This document shows positions 43,137 through 51,989 of a stretch of 64,000 nucleotides of DNA, one piece after another; the first letter of the stretch is position 1; the number at the start of each line of letters is the position of its first letter. The notes under the pieces are model-generated. The model saw only the letters and a list, made by a program, of their open reading frames with translations. It had not been told where the DNA came from and made no database searches. The DNA comes from Demequina maris (GTDB taxonomy: Bacteria > Actinomycetota > Actinomycetes > Actinomycetales > Demequinaceae). The stretch spans positions 186,001 to 250,000 of the forward strand of contig NZ_BBLX01000002.1 of NCBI RefSeq assembly GCF_000971155.1, in the 5' to 3' direction. The position numbers and the translations under genes were made by a program.

Positions 43137-43167
43137 ATTCTGACACGGGACCCCGAGAGGGCAGAAT
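43137..43167. promoter_or_regulatory. Head-to-head -10 elements of the hemA/hemE promoter
   Basis: ATTCTG (43137-43142, CAGAAT on the minus strand for hemA) and CAGAAT (43162-43167, plus strand, for hemE) are identical hexamers in inverted orientation, 19 bases apart. Each lies 7 bases before a GTG start. The -35 region of each promoter must therefore overlap the -10 of the other, so firing could be mutually exclusive or jointly repressed. Confidence 0.6.
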
Positions 43168-43174
43168 TGAGGAC

Positions 43175-44260
43175 GTGTCTGCCCTGCCCGCCTCCCATCC
43201 CCTCGTCGACGGCCGTGTCGCCGACGCCCCCCTGCTCGCCGCGCTGAGGGGTGAGCGCCCGTCGCATCGTCCCGTGTGGTTCATGCGCCAGGCCGGCCGC
43301 TCGCTGCCCGAGTACCTCGAGGCGCGCCGCGGCACCACGATGCTCGAGTCGTGCCTCACGCCCGCGCTCGCGGCCGAGATCACGCTGCAGCCGGTGCGCC
43401 GCTACGGCGTCGACGCCGGCATCTTCTTCTCGGACATCGTCGTGCCCATGAAGGTGGCCGGCGTGGGCGTCGAGATCGCCGCCGGCGTGGGCCCCGTCTT
43501 CGAGCGCCCGATCCGCACCATGGCGGACGTCGAGGCGCTGCCCCCGCTGGGGGAGCCGGGCGACGGCGGCGCGTTCGACCGCGGCCTCGAGCCCATCCGC
43601 GAGGCCGTGCGCCTCACGGTCGCGGAGCTCGGCGGCACGCCGCTCATCGGCTTCGCGGGCGCGCCGTTCACCCTCGCCGCGTACATGGTCGAGGGCCGCC
43701 CCTCGCGCGACCACCTGGGCGCGCGCCGCCTCATGATCGAGGCGCCCGCCGTGTGGGACGCGCTCACCGCGTGGACCTCGCGCGCCGCGGGCCTGTTCCT
43801 GCGCGCGCAGGTGCTCGCCGGCGCCTCCGCGGTCCAGCTGTTCGACTCGTGGGCGGGCTCGCTCGCCCCGGCCGACTACATCGCGCACTGCCAGCCGGGA
43901 TCCGCGGCGGCGCTCGCGGCCGTCGAGGACCTCCCCGTGCCGCGCATCCACTTCGCCGCGCACGGCTCGCACCTGCTGCGCCCGATGGCCGAGGCCGGCG
44001 CCACCGTCATGGGCGTCGACTACCGGCTCCCGCTCGACGAGGCCTCGCGCCTGCTCGGCGGCGCGTACCCGCTCCAGGGCAACATCGACCCGGCCCGCCT
44101 GGGCGCGCCCGCGGAGGTGCTCGAGGCGCACGTGCTCGACGTGCTCGCGCGCGGCGCCGAGGCGCCCGGCCACGTCGTCAACCTCGGCCACGGCGTCCCG
44201 CCGGAGACCGACCCCGACCAGCTCCAGCGCATCGTCGACCTCGTCCACACGCGTGGCTGA
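43175..44260 (+). CDS. hemE: Uroporphyrinogen decarboxylase
   Basis: A 361-residue HemE converting uroporphyrinogen III to coproporphyrinogen III. Signature 1 is VWFMRQAGRSLPEY. The substrate-binding aspartate region FFSDIVVPMKVAGVGVEI, the GFAGAPFTLAAYMVEG signature and QLFDSWAG are all present. The C-terminal LQGNIDPARLGAP and VNLGHGVPPETDP complete the fold. GTG 43175 has CAGAAT 7 bases upstream (leaderless pattern). Its end overlaps hemY by 8 bases. Confidence 0.97.
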   Translation: MSALPASHPLVDGRVADAPLLAALRGERPSHRPVWFMRQAGRSLPEYLEARRGTTMLESCLTPALAAEITLQPVRRYGVDAGIFFSDIVVPMKVAGVGVEIAAGVGPVFERPIRTMADVEALPPLGEPGDGGAFDRGLEPIREAVRLTVAELGGTPLIGFAGAPFTLAAYMVEGRPSRDHLGARRLMIEAPAVWDALTAWTSRAAGLFLRAQVLAGASAVQLFDSWAGSLAPADYIAHCQPGSAAALAAVEDLPVPRIHFAAHGSHLLRPMAEAGATVMGVDYRLPLDEASRLLGGAYPLQGNIDPARLGAPAEVLEAHVLDVLARGAEAPGHVVNLGHGVPPETDPDQLQRIVDLVHTRG

Positions 44261-45533
44261 GCGCGTCCTCGTCGTCGGCGGCGGGGTCTCGGGTCTGCTC
44301 GCCGCGCGCCGTCACGCGCGCCGCGGCGCCGTCGTCACCGTCCTCGAGGCCGGCCAGGGCTGGGGCGGGCGCGTCAGCCCCGTCGGGGTCGCGGGGCTCA
44401 CGCTCGACGCCGGCGCGGAGTCGTTCGCGACCCGCACCCCCGCGGTCGAGGCGCTCGCGCGCGAGCTCGGCCTGGGCGCCGACATCGTCGCGCCCACCCG
44501 CACGCCCGCGTGGGTGGTGACGCCCGACCGCGCGTACCCCCTGCCCACCACGGGCTGGCTCGGCATCCCCACGCGGCCGCTGCTGCACGACGTCCGCCGG
44601 ATCATCGGCTGGGGCGCCGCGGCGGACGCCGCGCTCGAGCGCTCGCGCCCGCTCGGCGAGGTGCCGGACGATGCGACGGTCGGGTCCCTCGTGCGGGCCC
44701 GGCTGGGCGACCCGGTCGCCGACCTGCTGGTCGCGCCGGTGCTCCAGGGCGTCTACTCGCGCCCGCTCGACGAGCTCCCGCTCGCGGCGATCGACCCGAC
44801 CCTGCCGCGCCAGCTGCGCGAGGCCGGCAGCCTGACCGAGCTCGCGCGTCACCGGCGCCGCCTCGCGCCCGCCGGCTCCGCCGTCATGGGCATCCGCGGC
44901 GGCATGTGGCGCCTCACCGCGGCGCTCGCGGACTCCGCGCGCGCGGCGGGTGCGCGCCTCGTCGTCGGCACCGCCGCGGACTCGGCGGAGCACCTCGACG
45001 GCGCGTGGCGCGTGCGGGCCGGCGGCGGCACCCTCGTCGCCGACACCCTGGTGCTGGCCGTGCCCCGGGCCGTCGCGCATCGTCTGGTGCCGGACCTGCC
45101 CGAGCCGCCCGCCGAGCGTCGGGTCGCCCTCGCGACGCTCGTCCTCGACGCCCCCGAGCTCGACGCGGCGCCGCGCGGCACGGGCGTGCTCGCGATCGGC
45201 GGCGTGACCCGTGCCAAGGCCCTCACCCACGCGACCGCGAAGTGGTCGTGGCTGCGGGACGCGGCGGACGGCCGCCACGTGGTGCGGCTGTCGTACGCGC
45301 TCGGTGAGCCGGGGGAGGACCTCCTCGCGCACGCGCTGCCCGACGCCAGCCGGCTGCTGGGCACCGACCTGCCGGAGTCGCGCGTGGTCGCGTCGGCACT
45401 GGTCGAGTGGCCGGACGCCTCGCCCGCCCGCGTGAGCGACTCGCGCCCGCTGCCCGGCCTCGAGCTCGTGGGCGTGGCCGCGGGGCTGTCCGGGCTGGCC
45501 GCGATCGTGGGGGCGGAGATGCCCAGGACCTAG
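44253..45533 (+). CDS. hemY: Coproporphyrinogen III oxidase, HemY/CgoX family
   Basis: A 426-residue FAD-dependent oxidase. The dinucleotide motif is VLVVGGGVSGLLAARRHARRGAV truncated by a compact N-terminus, followed by GGRVSPVGVAGLTLDAGAESF and the C-terminal FAD contact LELVGVAAGLSGLAAIVGA. In actinobacteria this enzyme oxidises coproporphyrinogen III to coproporphyrin III (CgoX). The neighbouring ChdC and ferrochelatase support that reading over protoporphyrinogen oxidation. GTG 44253 overlaps the hemE stop by 8 bases. The protein is a little shorter than the usual 450-470 residues. Confidence 0.9.
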   Translation: MAERVLVVGGGVSGLLAARRHARRGAVVTVLEAGQGWGGRVSPVGVAGLTLDAGAESFATRTPAVEALARELGLGADIVAPTRTPAWVVTPDRAYPLPTTGWLGIPTRPLLHDVRRIIGWGAAADAALERSRPLGEVPDDATVGSLVRARLGDPVADLLVAPVLQGVYSRPLDELPLAAIDPTLPRQLREAGSLTELARHRRRLAPAGSAVMGIRGGMWRLTAALADSARAAGARLVVGTAADSAEHLDGAWRVRAGGGTLVADTLVLAVPRAVAHRLVPDLPEPPAERRVALATLVLDAPELDAAPRGTGVLAIGGVTRAKALTHATAKWSWLRDAADGRHVVRLSYALGEPGEDLLAHALPDASRLLGTDLPESRVVASALVEWPDASPARVSDSRPLPGLELVGVAAGLSGLAAIVGAEMPRT

Positions 45534-45581
45534 GTCCTAGCGATTTCCCACGCGGGACCAATCCATCGGAAGATGGTGCGC

Positions 45582-46256
45582 ATGACCGAGAACCCCTCAG
45601 GCTTCACCCTGTTCGCCGTCCTCGACGGCATGCTCCACGCTCCCGACGAGGAGCTGGCCGAGGTCGTCGAGCACTTCGACGCCGCGGTCGCCGAGCTGGC
45701 CGACCACGACGTCACGCTGCGCGGCATCTACGACGTGTCCGGCCTGCGCGCCGACGGCACCGTCATGCTGTGGATCCACGGCCCCGTGCTCGAGGACCTC
45801 CAGCTCGCGCTGCGCGAGCTGCGCGCCACCGAGCTGCTCGCCGAGACCACCCTCACGTGGTCCGCCGCGGGCGTGCACCGCGACGCCGAGTTCAACAAGC
45901 GCCACGTGCCGGGCTTCCTGCGCGGCGAGCGTCCGCGCGACTGGCTGACCGTCTACCCGTTCGTGCGCTCGTACGAGTGGTACCTCCTGCCCGAGGAGGA
46001 GCGCTCGGTGATGCTGCGCGACCACGGCATCAAGGGCGCCGCGTTCAAGGGCGTCGTCGCCAACACCGTCGCGGCCTTCGCGCTGGGCGACTACGAGTGG
46101 CTCCTGCCCATGGAGGCCGACGAGGTGACCGACCTCGTCGACATGATGCGCGAGCTGCGCTACACCGAGGCCCGTCGCCACGTGCGCGAGGAGCTGCCGT
46201 TCTACACCGGTCGTCGCGTGACGACCGCCGAGGCCGTGGAGGTGCTCGCCTCATGA
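45582..46256 (+). CDS. chdC: Coproheme decarboxylase ChdC (HemQ)
   Basis: A 224-residue member of the chlorite dismutase fold family that turns Fe-coproporphyrin III into haem b with peroxide, the last step of the coproporphyrin route. Family regions include TLFAVLDGMLHAP, TLTWSAAGVHRDAEFNKRHVPGF, and the active-site segment WLTVYPFVRSYEWYLLPEEER with the reactive Tyr, then HGIKGAAFKGVVANTVAAFALGDYEW. ATG 45582 is preferred since GGAAG is 9 bases upstream; ATG 45573 has no room for a ribosome site. The stop overlaps the hemH start (ATGA). Confidence 0.95.
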   Translation: MTENPSGFTLFAVLDGMLHAPDEELAEVVEHFDAAVAELADHDVTLRGIYDVSGLRADGTVMLWIHGPVLEDLQLALRELRATELLAETTLTWSAAGVHRDAEFNKRHVPGFLRGERPRDWLTVYPFVRSYEWYLLPEEERSVMLRDHGIKGAAFKGVVANTVAAFALGDYEWLLPMEADEVTDLVDMMRELRYTEARRHVREELPFYTGRRVTTAEAVEVLAS

Positions 46257-47425
46257 CCCTGCCCCCGCTCGCCGCATCGTCCCGCACGGTGCCGGCCACC
46301 ACGTACGACGCGATCCTGCTCGCCGGCTTCGGCGGCCCCGAGGGCCAGGACGACGTGATCCCGTACCTGCGCAACGTCACGCGCGGCCGCGGCATCCCGG
46401 ACGAGCGCCTCGAGGAGGTCGCGCACCACTACCGCCACTTCGGCGGCATCAGCCCCATCAACGACCAGAACCGCGAGCTCAAGGCCGCGCTCGAGGCGGA
46501 GATCGCCGCGCGCGGGCTGGGCCTGCCGGTCTACTGGGGCAACCGCTTCTGGGCGCCGTACTTCGCGGACGCGCTCAAGGAGCTGCACGCCGACGGCCAC
46601 CGCAAGGTGCTCGTGCTCGTCACCACCTCGTTCTCGAGCTACTCGGGCTGCCGCGCGTACCGTGAGGACCTCGCGACCGCGCTCGCGGAGACCGGCCTCG
46701 AGGGCGAGCTCGAGCTCGACAAGGTGCGCCAGTACTTCGACCACCCCGGCTTCGTGAACCCCAACGTCGACGCCGTCCGCGGCGGCCTCGCGTCGCTGCG
46801 CGAGCAGGGCCTGCTCGAGGGCGCCCACGTGATGTTCGCGACGCACTCGATCCCGACGGCCGCGGCCGACGTGTCGGGCCCGCGCGAGGCGCTGCCCTCC
46901 GGCGAGGAGGTCCCCACCGGCGGCGAGAACGAGTGGTACGCCGGCGGCGGCTGGTACGTGGAGCAGCAGCGCGCGGTCGCGGCGCTCGTCATGGACCGCA
47001 TCGCCGACGAGTTCCCCGACGTGCCGTGGTCGCTCGTGTTCCAGTCGCGCTCGGGCTCGCCCGAGATCCCGTGGCTCGAGCCCGACATCAACGACGCCAT
47101 CGAGAAGCTGGACGATGCGGTCAAGGGCCTGGTCATCTCGCCGATCGGCTTCGTGTCGGACCACATGGAGGTCGCGTGGGACCTCGACAACGAGGCCGTC
47201 GAGACCTGCGAGGGCCGCGGCATCGTGCCGGTGCGCGTGCCGACCGTGGGCGTCGACCCCCAGTACGTCGCGGGGCTCATCGACCTGGTCGAGGAGCGTC
47301 ACGTCGCGCCGGGTGGGACGCCGCGCGAGCGCGAGGCGCTCACCGACCTCGGCCCGTGGCAGGACGTGTGCCCCACGGACTGCTGCCTCGGCCGCGCCGC
47401 GAAGGCGACCATCGCCTCCTGCTGA
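46253..47425 (+). CDS. hemH: Coproporphyrin ferrochelatase
   Basis: A 390-residue ferrochelatase (CpfC) inserting iron into coproporphyrin III. Regions seen are AILLAGFGGPEGQDDVIPYL, YRHFGGISPINDQN, VYWGNRFWAPYFADAL, the catalytic-His region HVMFATHSIPTAAAD, SPIGFVSDHMEVAWDLD with the metal-site Glu, and a C-terminal cysteine cluster (CPTDCCLG, final C) that fits the [2Fe-2S] centre known in actinobacterial enzymes. It ends the hemE-hemY-chdC-hemH operon and is followed by a near-perfect terminator. Motif copies encode AASS near the start and LDDA later. Confidence 0.96.
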   Translation: MTLPPLAASSRTVPATTYDAILLAGFGGPEGQDDVIPYLRNVTRGRGIPDERLEEVAHHYRHFGGISPINDQNRELKAALEAEIAARGLGLPVYWGNRFWAPYFADALKELHADGHRKVLVLVTTSFSSYSGCRAYREDLATALAETGLEGELELDKVRQYFDHPGFVNPNVDAVRGGLASLREQGLLEGAHVMFATHSIPTAAADVSGPREALPSGEEVPTGGENEWYAGGGWYVEQQRAVAALVMDRIADEFPDVPWSLVFQSRSGSPEIPWLEPDINDAIEKLDDAVKGLVISPIGFVSDHMEVAWDLDNEAVETCEGRGIVPVRVPTVGVDPQYVAGLIDLVEERHVAPGGTPREREALTDLGPWQDVCPTDCCLGRAAKATIASC

Positions 47426-47435
47426 GCACGCTCGT

Positions 47436-47470
47436 CGGACGCCCCGCATCGTGACGATGCGGGGCGTCCG
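47436..47470 (+). terminator. Terminator after hemH, built around the motif core
   Basis: A 35-base near-perfect palindrome: CGGACGCCCCGCATCGT (47436-47452), a single G, then its exact complement ACGATGCGGGGCGTCCG (47454-47470). It starts 11 bases after the hemH stop. The centre is CGCATCGT-G-ACGATGCG, two fused halves of the dispersed motif. Confidence 0.8.
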
Positions 47471-47501
47471 TGCGTCCGGGCTCCGCTCGCGCGGGCTTGG
47501 A

Positions 47502-47525
47502 TAACGCAACGGGATTGTTGCGTTA
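47502..47525. promoter_or_regulatory. Perfect palindromic operator before the orphan gene
   Basis: TAACGCAAC (47502-47510) and GTTGCGTTA (47517-47525) form a perfect 9-base inverted repeat with a 6-base centre, in an AT-rich patch. TACAGT at 47542-47547 is a good -10 for the gene starting at 47600, so the palindrome covers the -35 region. It looks like a TetR/LacI-type operator. The regulator is not encoded nearby. Confidence 0.65.
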
Positions 47526-47599
47526 ATGGCGCGGGTGCCCCTACAGTGGCACCCACCGGGCGGTCGCGGACCGCCCCAGCCCCCACCTGGAGACGCCCC

Positions 47600-48079
47600 A
47601 TGACCCTCACGCGCGAGGCCCTCACCGACGTCGCGGCGATCGCCGCGGCCGCGCCGCACACCCAGGTCCGCCTCGGCACGTCGCACGGCGCCGCGGTCGT
47701 CATCGGGGAGCACCCCGCGGGTGCGATGTGCGTCGACGGCTTCCGCCGCCTCATGGCCGCGTGGGTCGACGGCTGCGAGCCGCAGGTGGACTCGGTCGAC
47801 TTCGTCGGCGGGATCTACGAGACCGGGATGCTCACATGCGGGGAGTCGCGCCTCTTCGCGACCCGCCTGAGCGCGCAGGAGACCGCCGCATGCCTGCGCG
47901 AGCGCGCCGGCTGGCCCGACGAGGCCCACGCCGTGGTGCGCGAGGACCTGCTGCTCGACGTCAGCGTCGTGCACGTGATGTCCGACGCGCTCGACGCCGA
48001 CGCCCTCGACGCCGCCGCGCGTGATGCGCAGGCCGCGTGCGTGGTCGAGGAGCTGTGCCGCGAGGTCGCCGCGGCGTAG
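47600..48079 (+). CDS. Hypothetical protein, unknown family
   Basis: I do not recognise this 159-residue protein. It is soluble and acidic, with no signal peptide or membrane span. Five cysteines are scattered through it, including MCVDGFRRLMAAWVDGC, GMLTCGESRLFATRLS and CVVEELC. The middle looks alpha/beta and the last 50 residues helical. GGAG lies 9 bases before the ATG. Base and codon use match its neighbours. It is transcribed alone between two strong terminators from a promoter with a palindromic operator, so it is probably a regulated single-gene unit. Confidence 0.7.
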   Translation: MTLTREALTDVAAIAAAAPHTQVRLGTSHGAAVVIGEHPAGAMCVDGFRRLMAAWVDGCEPQVDSVDFVGGIYETGMLTCGESRLFATRLSAQETAACLRERAGWPDEAHAVVREDLLLDVSVVHVMSDALDADALDAAARDAQAACVVEELCREVAAA

Positions 48080-48119
48080 GACGTGCCCGCCGGATCCGGG
48101 ACGACCGGCGGGAACGAGG

Positions 48120-48151
48120 GACGGGCCCCGGGGATCTCCCCGGGGCCCGTC
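48120..48151. terminator. Bidirectional terminator between the orphan gene and ndh
   Basis: Perfect 14-base stem: GACGGGCCCCGGGG (48120-48133) and CCCCGGGGCCCGTC (48138-48151) with the 4-base loop ATCT, between two convergent genes. Confidence 0.8.
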
Positions 48152-48173
48152 GACGTCTCTCGCGTGGCGGAGG

Positions 48174-49487
48174 CTAGCTGCGCGCGGCCTCCTCGAAGGC
48201 GCGACGCGGGTCCTGGATGCGGCCCATCGACACGAGGTCGCGGCGGAAGAACGCCGCCGCGGTCCAGTCGAGCGCCACGCGCGCCTTGCGGTTGAAGGTC
48301 GGGATCGCGAGCAGGTGGTACGTGCGGTGCATGAGCCACGCCGGCCAGCCGCGGAGCTTGAAGCCCATGGTGCTGGCGACGCCCTTGCCCAGGCCGAGCG
48401 AGGCGACCACGCCGAGGTGCTTGTGCTTGTACTGCTCGAGCGGGCGGCCGTCGAGCCGGCGGGCGATGTTCGCGCCCAGGTGCTTGGCCTGGCGCACCGC
48501 GTGCTGCGCGGACGGCGCGCACCAGTCGCCCTCGTCCTCGACCAGGTTGGGGACCTGGGCGCAGTCGCCCGCGGCCCACGCGCCGCCGATCGGGATGCCG
48601 TGCTCGTCGATCACCTGGAGCGTCGCCGCGGTGTTGACGTGGCCGCGCGGGCCGAGCGGCAGGTCCGAGGACTGGATGACGGGGGAGGGCTTCACGCCTG
48701 CGGTCCACACGATCGTGTCGGCGTCGAACGCCTCGCCGTTCGACAACTCCACGTGGCCGTCGACGCAGCTCTCGAGGCGGGTCTCGAGCAGCACGCGCAT
48801 GCCGCGCGCCTTCAGCTCCTCGACCGTGTAGGCGCCCATCTCGGGGCCCATCTCCGGGAGGATGCGCGGGGCGGCCTCGACCATGACGAAGTTGAAGTCG
48901 TCGGCCGACAGCTCGGGGTAGTAGCGCAGGGACGCCTTGGCCATGTCCTCGGTCTCCGAGAACGCCTCGACGCCCGCGAAGCCGCCGCCCACGAAGACGA
49001 ACGTGAGCAGCTTGCGGCGCAGCTCCTGGTCGTCCGTGGTCGCAGCGCGCGCGATGCGACCGAGCACGCGGTTGCGCAGCGCGATGGCCTCCTCGACGTA
49101 CTTGAAGCCGATGCCGACCTCCGCGAGGCCCGGGATCGGCAGCGTGCGCGACACGGCGCCGAGCGCGACGACGACCTCGTCGTACTCGACCGTGAGCTCC
49201 TCGCCGAGGTCGGTGGTCGCCATGACGGTGCGGTCGGCGTGGTTGATCGACTCGATCTTGCCCTGGAGGATGCGCGCGCCCTCGAGCTCGCGGCGCAGCG
49301 GCACGACGGCGTTGCGCGGGGCGATCGAGGCGGCGCCCACCTCGGGCAGGAACGGCGCGTACGTCATGTACGGGCGGCGGTCGATGACCGTGATGTCGAC
49401 CTTGTCCTTCGCCTTCCGCATGAGCGTGAGGGCGGTGTAGAGGCCGACGTAGCCTCCGCCGAGGATGAGGATTCGGGTGCGTGACAT
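48174..49487 (-). CDS. ndh: Type II NADH dehydrogenase
   Basis: A 437-residue membrane-associated NDH-2, which passes electrons from NADH to menaquinone without proton pumping. The first Rossmann motif is ILILGGGYVGLYTALTL. PYMTYAPFLPEVGAASI follows, and the NADH-binding fold is LTFVFVGGGFAGVEAFSETED. WTAGVKPSPVI and WAAGDCAQVPNL bind FAD. The C-terminal 70 residues (GWPAWLMHRTYHLLAIPTFNRKARV) form the amphipathic membrane anchor. GGAGG precedes the ATG. Confidence 0.95.
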   Translation of the reverse strand: MSRTRILILGGGYVGLYTALTLMRKAKDKVDITVIDRRPYMTYAPFLPEVGAASIAPRNAVVPLRRELEGARILQGKIESINHADRTVMATTDLGEELTVEYDEVVVALGAVSRTLPIPGLAEVGIGFKYVEEAIALRNRVLGRIARAATTDDQELRRKLLTFVFVGGGFAGVEAFSETEDMAKASLRYYPELSADDFNFVMVEAAPRILPEMGPEMGAYTVEELKARGMRVLLETRLESCVDGHVELSNGEAFDADTIVWTAGVKPSPVIQSSDLPLGPRGHVNTAATLQVIDEHGIPIGGAWAAGDCAQVPNLVEDEGDWCAPSAQHAVRQAKHLGANIARRLDGRPLEQYKHKHLGVVASLGLGKGVASTMGFKLRGWPAWLMHRTYHLLAIPTFNRKARVALDWTAAAFFRRDLVSMGRIQDPRRAFEEAARS

Positions 49488-49575
49488 GAGGACACCTCCA
49501 GGGAGGGGAACCCGGGGCGGCAGCACGCTGTTCCCGCGACCGCCGTCCCGCGGCGGTGCGATCGTGAACCCGACG

Positions 49576-49581
49576 ATTCTA
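49576..49581 (-). promoter_or_regulatory. Candidate -10 element for ndh
   Basis: TAGAAT on the minus strand, 88 bases before the ndh ATG, giving a leader of about 80 bases. It lies just after the fumC stop codon. Confidence 0.45.
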
Positions 49582-49589
49582 GGCGATGC

Positions 49590-50990
49590 TCACGGGTGCT
49601 GGCGGCGGCCCACCATCGTGGTCACGTCGAGCAGCTCGTCCAGCTGCGCCTCGGTGATCTCGCCGCGCTCGACGAAGCCCAGGTCGAGGGTCGCCTCGCG
49701 CACCGTCAGGCCGGCCTTCACGGAGTGCTTGGCGATCTTCGCCGCGTTCTCGTAGCCGATGACGCGGTTGAGCGGGGTGACGATGCTCGGGCTGGCCTCC
49801 GCGAGGCGGCGGGCCTTGTCGACGTTCGCGACGATGCCGTCCACCGTGCGCTCCGCGAGCACGCGGCTCGCGTTGGCGAGCAGGCGGGTCGACTCGAGCA
49901 CGCCGAGGGCCATCACGGGGATCTGCACGTTGAGCTCGAAGGCCCCGGACGCGCCGGCCCAGGCGACCGTCGCATCGTTCCCCACGACGCGGGCGCACAC
50001 CATCAGCACGGCCTCGGGCACCACGGGGTTGACCTTGCCGGGCATGATCGACGAGCCCGGCTGCAGGTCGGGCAGCTGGATCTCGCCGAGGCCGGTGTTC
50101 GGGCCGGAGCCCATCCAGCGGAGGTCGTTGCAGATCTTGGTGAGCGACACCGCGATGGTGCGCAGCGCGCCGGAGACCTCGACGAGGCCGTCGCGGGCCG
50201 ACTGCGCCTCGAAGTGGTTGCGGGCCTCGGTGATGGGCAGGCCGGTGTCCTCGGCGAGCAGCGCGATGACGCGCTGCGGGAAGCCGTCGGGGGTGTTGAT
50301 GCCGGTGCCGACCGCCGTGCCGCCGAGCGGCACCTCGGCCACGCGGGGCAGCGCGACGAGCAGGCGCTCGACGCCGTAGCGGATCGCGGCCGCGTAGCCG
50401 GAGAACTCCTGGCCGAGCGTCACGGGGGTCGCGTCCATGAGGTGGGTGCGGCCGGACTTGTAGACGTCGGCGAACTCCTCGGCCTTCGCCTCGAGCGAGG
50501 TCGCGAGGTGCTCGAGCGCGGGGATGAGATCGCCCACGAGCGACGCGGTCGCGGCGACGTGCACCGAGGTGGGGAACACGTCGTTCGAGGACTGCGACGC
50601 GTTGACGTGGTCGTTCGGGTGGACCTCGCGCCCGAGGCCGCGGGTCGCGAGGGTCGCGATGACCTCGTTGGTGTTCATGTTCGACGACGTGCCGGAGCCC
50701 GTCTGGAAGACGTCGACGGGGAAGTGCGCGTCGTGCGCGCCGGCGGCGACCGCGTCGGCGGCGGCGACGATCGCGTCGGCCACGTCCGGGTCGAGCACCC
50801 CGAGCTCCGCGTTGGCGCGGGCGGCGGCCTTCTTCACGCGGGCGAGCGCCTCGATGTGGCGGCGCTCGAGCGTGGTGCCCGAGATCGGGAAGTTCTCGAC
50901 CGCGCGCTGCGTCTGCGCGCGGTAGAGGGCGTCGGCCGGGACCCTGACCTCGCCCATGGTGTCGTGCTCGATGCGGAACTCCGTTGTCAT
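49590..50990 (-). CDS. fumC: Class II fumarate hydratase
   Basis: A 466-residue FumC interconverting fumarate and malate in the TCA cycle. Conserved regions of the aspartase/fumarase superfamily are [36 protein letters not shown], and the active-site region [34 protein letters not shown] and the flexible-loop signature [16 protein letters not shown] with the catalytic Ser complete the set. It is transcribed leftward and ends 102 bases before ndh starts. A motif copy lies in the 78-base gap upstream. Confidence 0.96.
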   Translation of the reverse strand: MTTEFRIEHDTMGEVRVPADALYRAQTQRAVENFPISGTTLERRHIEALARVKKAAARANAELGVLDPDVADAIVAAADAVAAGAHDAHFPVDVFQTGSGTSSNMNTNEVIATLATRGLGREVHPNDHVNASQSSNDVFPTSVHVAATASLVGDLIPALEHLATSLEAKAEEFADVYKSGRTHLMDATPVTLGQEFSGYAAAIRYGVERLLVALPRVAEVPLGGTAVGTGINTPDGFPQRVIALLAEDTGLPITEARNHFEAQSARDGLVEVSGALRTIAVSLTKICNDLRWMGSGPNTGLGEIQLPDLQPGSSIMPGKVNPVVPEAVLMVCARVVGNDATVAWAGASGAFELNVQIPVMALGVLESTRLLANASRVLAERTVDGIVANVDKARRLAEASPSIVTPLNRVIGYENAAKIAKHSVKAGLTVREATLDLGFVERGEITEAQLDELLDVTTMVGRRQHP

Positions 50991-51068
50991 GGCGCCCAGT
51001 CTGGCACGGCGCGCAGGCGCCTCGAGCCCGCGTTCCGTCCGGCGTGGGGACGATGCGCGGGCGGGTTG

Positions 51069-51989
51069 TCAGCCCGCGTCGAGCTCCGCGCGCGTGGGCG
51101 GGTTCGCGCCCGGCCGCGACACGGTGATCGCCGCGATGCGCGCGCACGGTCGCAGGATGCCGGCGACCGTCTCGTCGGTGATCGCGCGCAGCGCGGGCCG
51201 GTTCGCCCGGCCGAGCAGGCCGGCGCCCCAGAGCCCGTCGATGAGGCCCGACATGAACGAGTCGCCCGCGCCGACGGTGTCCGCGACCGTCACGGCGGGC
51301 GCCGCCACCGCGATCTCGCGGCCGTCGTGCGTGAAGGCGGTCGCGCCCTCCCCGCCGCGCGTCACGACGACCAGCGCCGGTCCCATGCCGGCCCAGGCGC
51401 GCGCGACGTCGTCGATGTCGTCTCCGGGGTGGAGCCATGCGAGGTCCTCGTCGGAGGCCTTGACGACGTCGGCGAGGCCGACCATCCGCTCGATCGCGGG
51501 ACGCGCCTCGTCGGGCGAGCCCATGAGGGACGGGCGCACGTTCGGGTCGTAGGTGATCGTCGAGTTGAAGCGGAGCGCGCGCACCATCGTCAGCACCTCG
51601 GCCGCGCCCGGCTGCATCACCGCGGCGATCGAGCCGGTGTGGACCGCGAGCGGGGCGTTGCGTAGGCGGACGCCGTCGGCGAGGGCCCAGGTGATGTCGA
51701 ACTCGTAGGTCGCGGCGCCGCCGGCGTCGAGCGTCGCGGTCGCGACCGAGGTGGGGCCGCCGCCCGCGGAGCCCGGCACGAGCCGCACGCCGTTGTCCTG
51801 GAGGTGGTCGGCCACGAGCACGCCGTTGGGGTCGAGCCCCAGGCGGGTGAGCAGGTCGACGTCGCGGCCCAGGCGCGCGAGCCCGAGCGCGACGTTCGCG
51901 GGGGAGCCGCCGGGGTGCGCCTCGGTCCCGTCGGGTCCGACGACGACGTCGACCAGCGCCTCGCCGATCACCAGGACGTGATCGCTCAT
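51069..51989 (-). CDS. PfkB family carbohydrate kinase (fructokinase-like)
   Basis: A 306-residue ribokinase-fold sugar kinase. Seen are the N-terminal VLVIGEALVDVVV, HPGGSPANVALGLARLG (substrate binding), YDPNVRPSLM and KASDEDLAWL typical of fructokinases, and DTVGAGDSFMSGLIDGL with the catalytic Asp. Fructose is the most likely substrate, but no sugar pathway genes are adjacent. It overlaps the stop of xseB by 4 bases, so it is translated with exonuclease VII small subunit, an arrangement whose meaning is unclear. Confidence 0.9.
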   Translation of the reverse strand: MSDHVLVIGEALVDVVVGPDGTEAHPGGSPANVALGLARLGRDVDLLTRLGLDPNGVLVADHLQDNGVRLVPGSAGGGPTSVATATLDAGGAATYEFDITWALADGVRLRNAPLAVHTGSIAAVMQPGAAEVLTMVRALRFNSTITYDPNVRPSLMGSPDEARPAIERMVGLADVVKASDEDLAWLHPGDDIDDVARAWAGMGPALVVVTRGGEGATAFTHDGREIAVAAPAVTVADTVGAGDSFMSGLIDGLWGAGLLGRANRPALRAITDETVAGILRPCARIAAITVSRPGANPPTRAELDAG

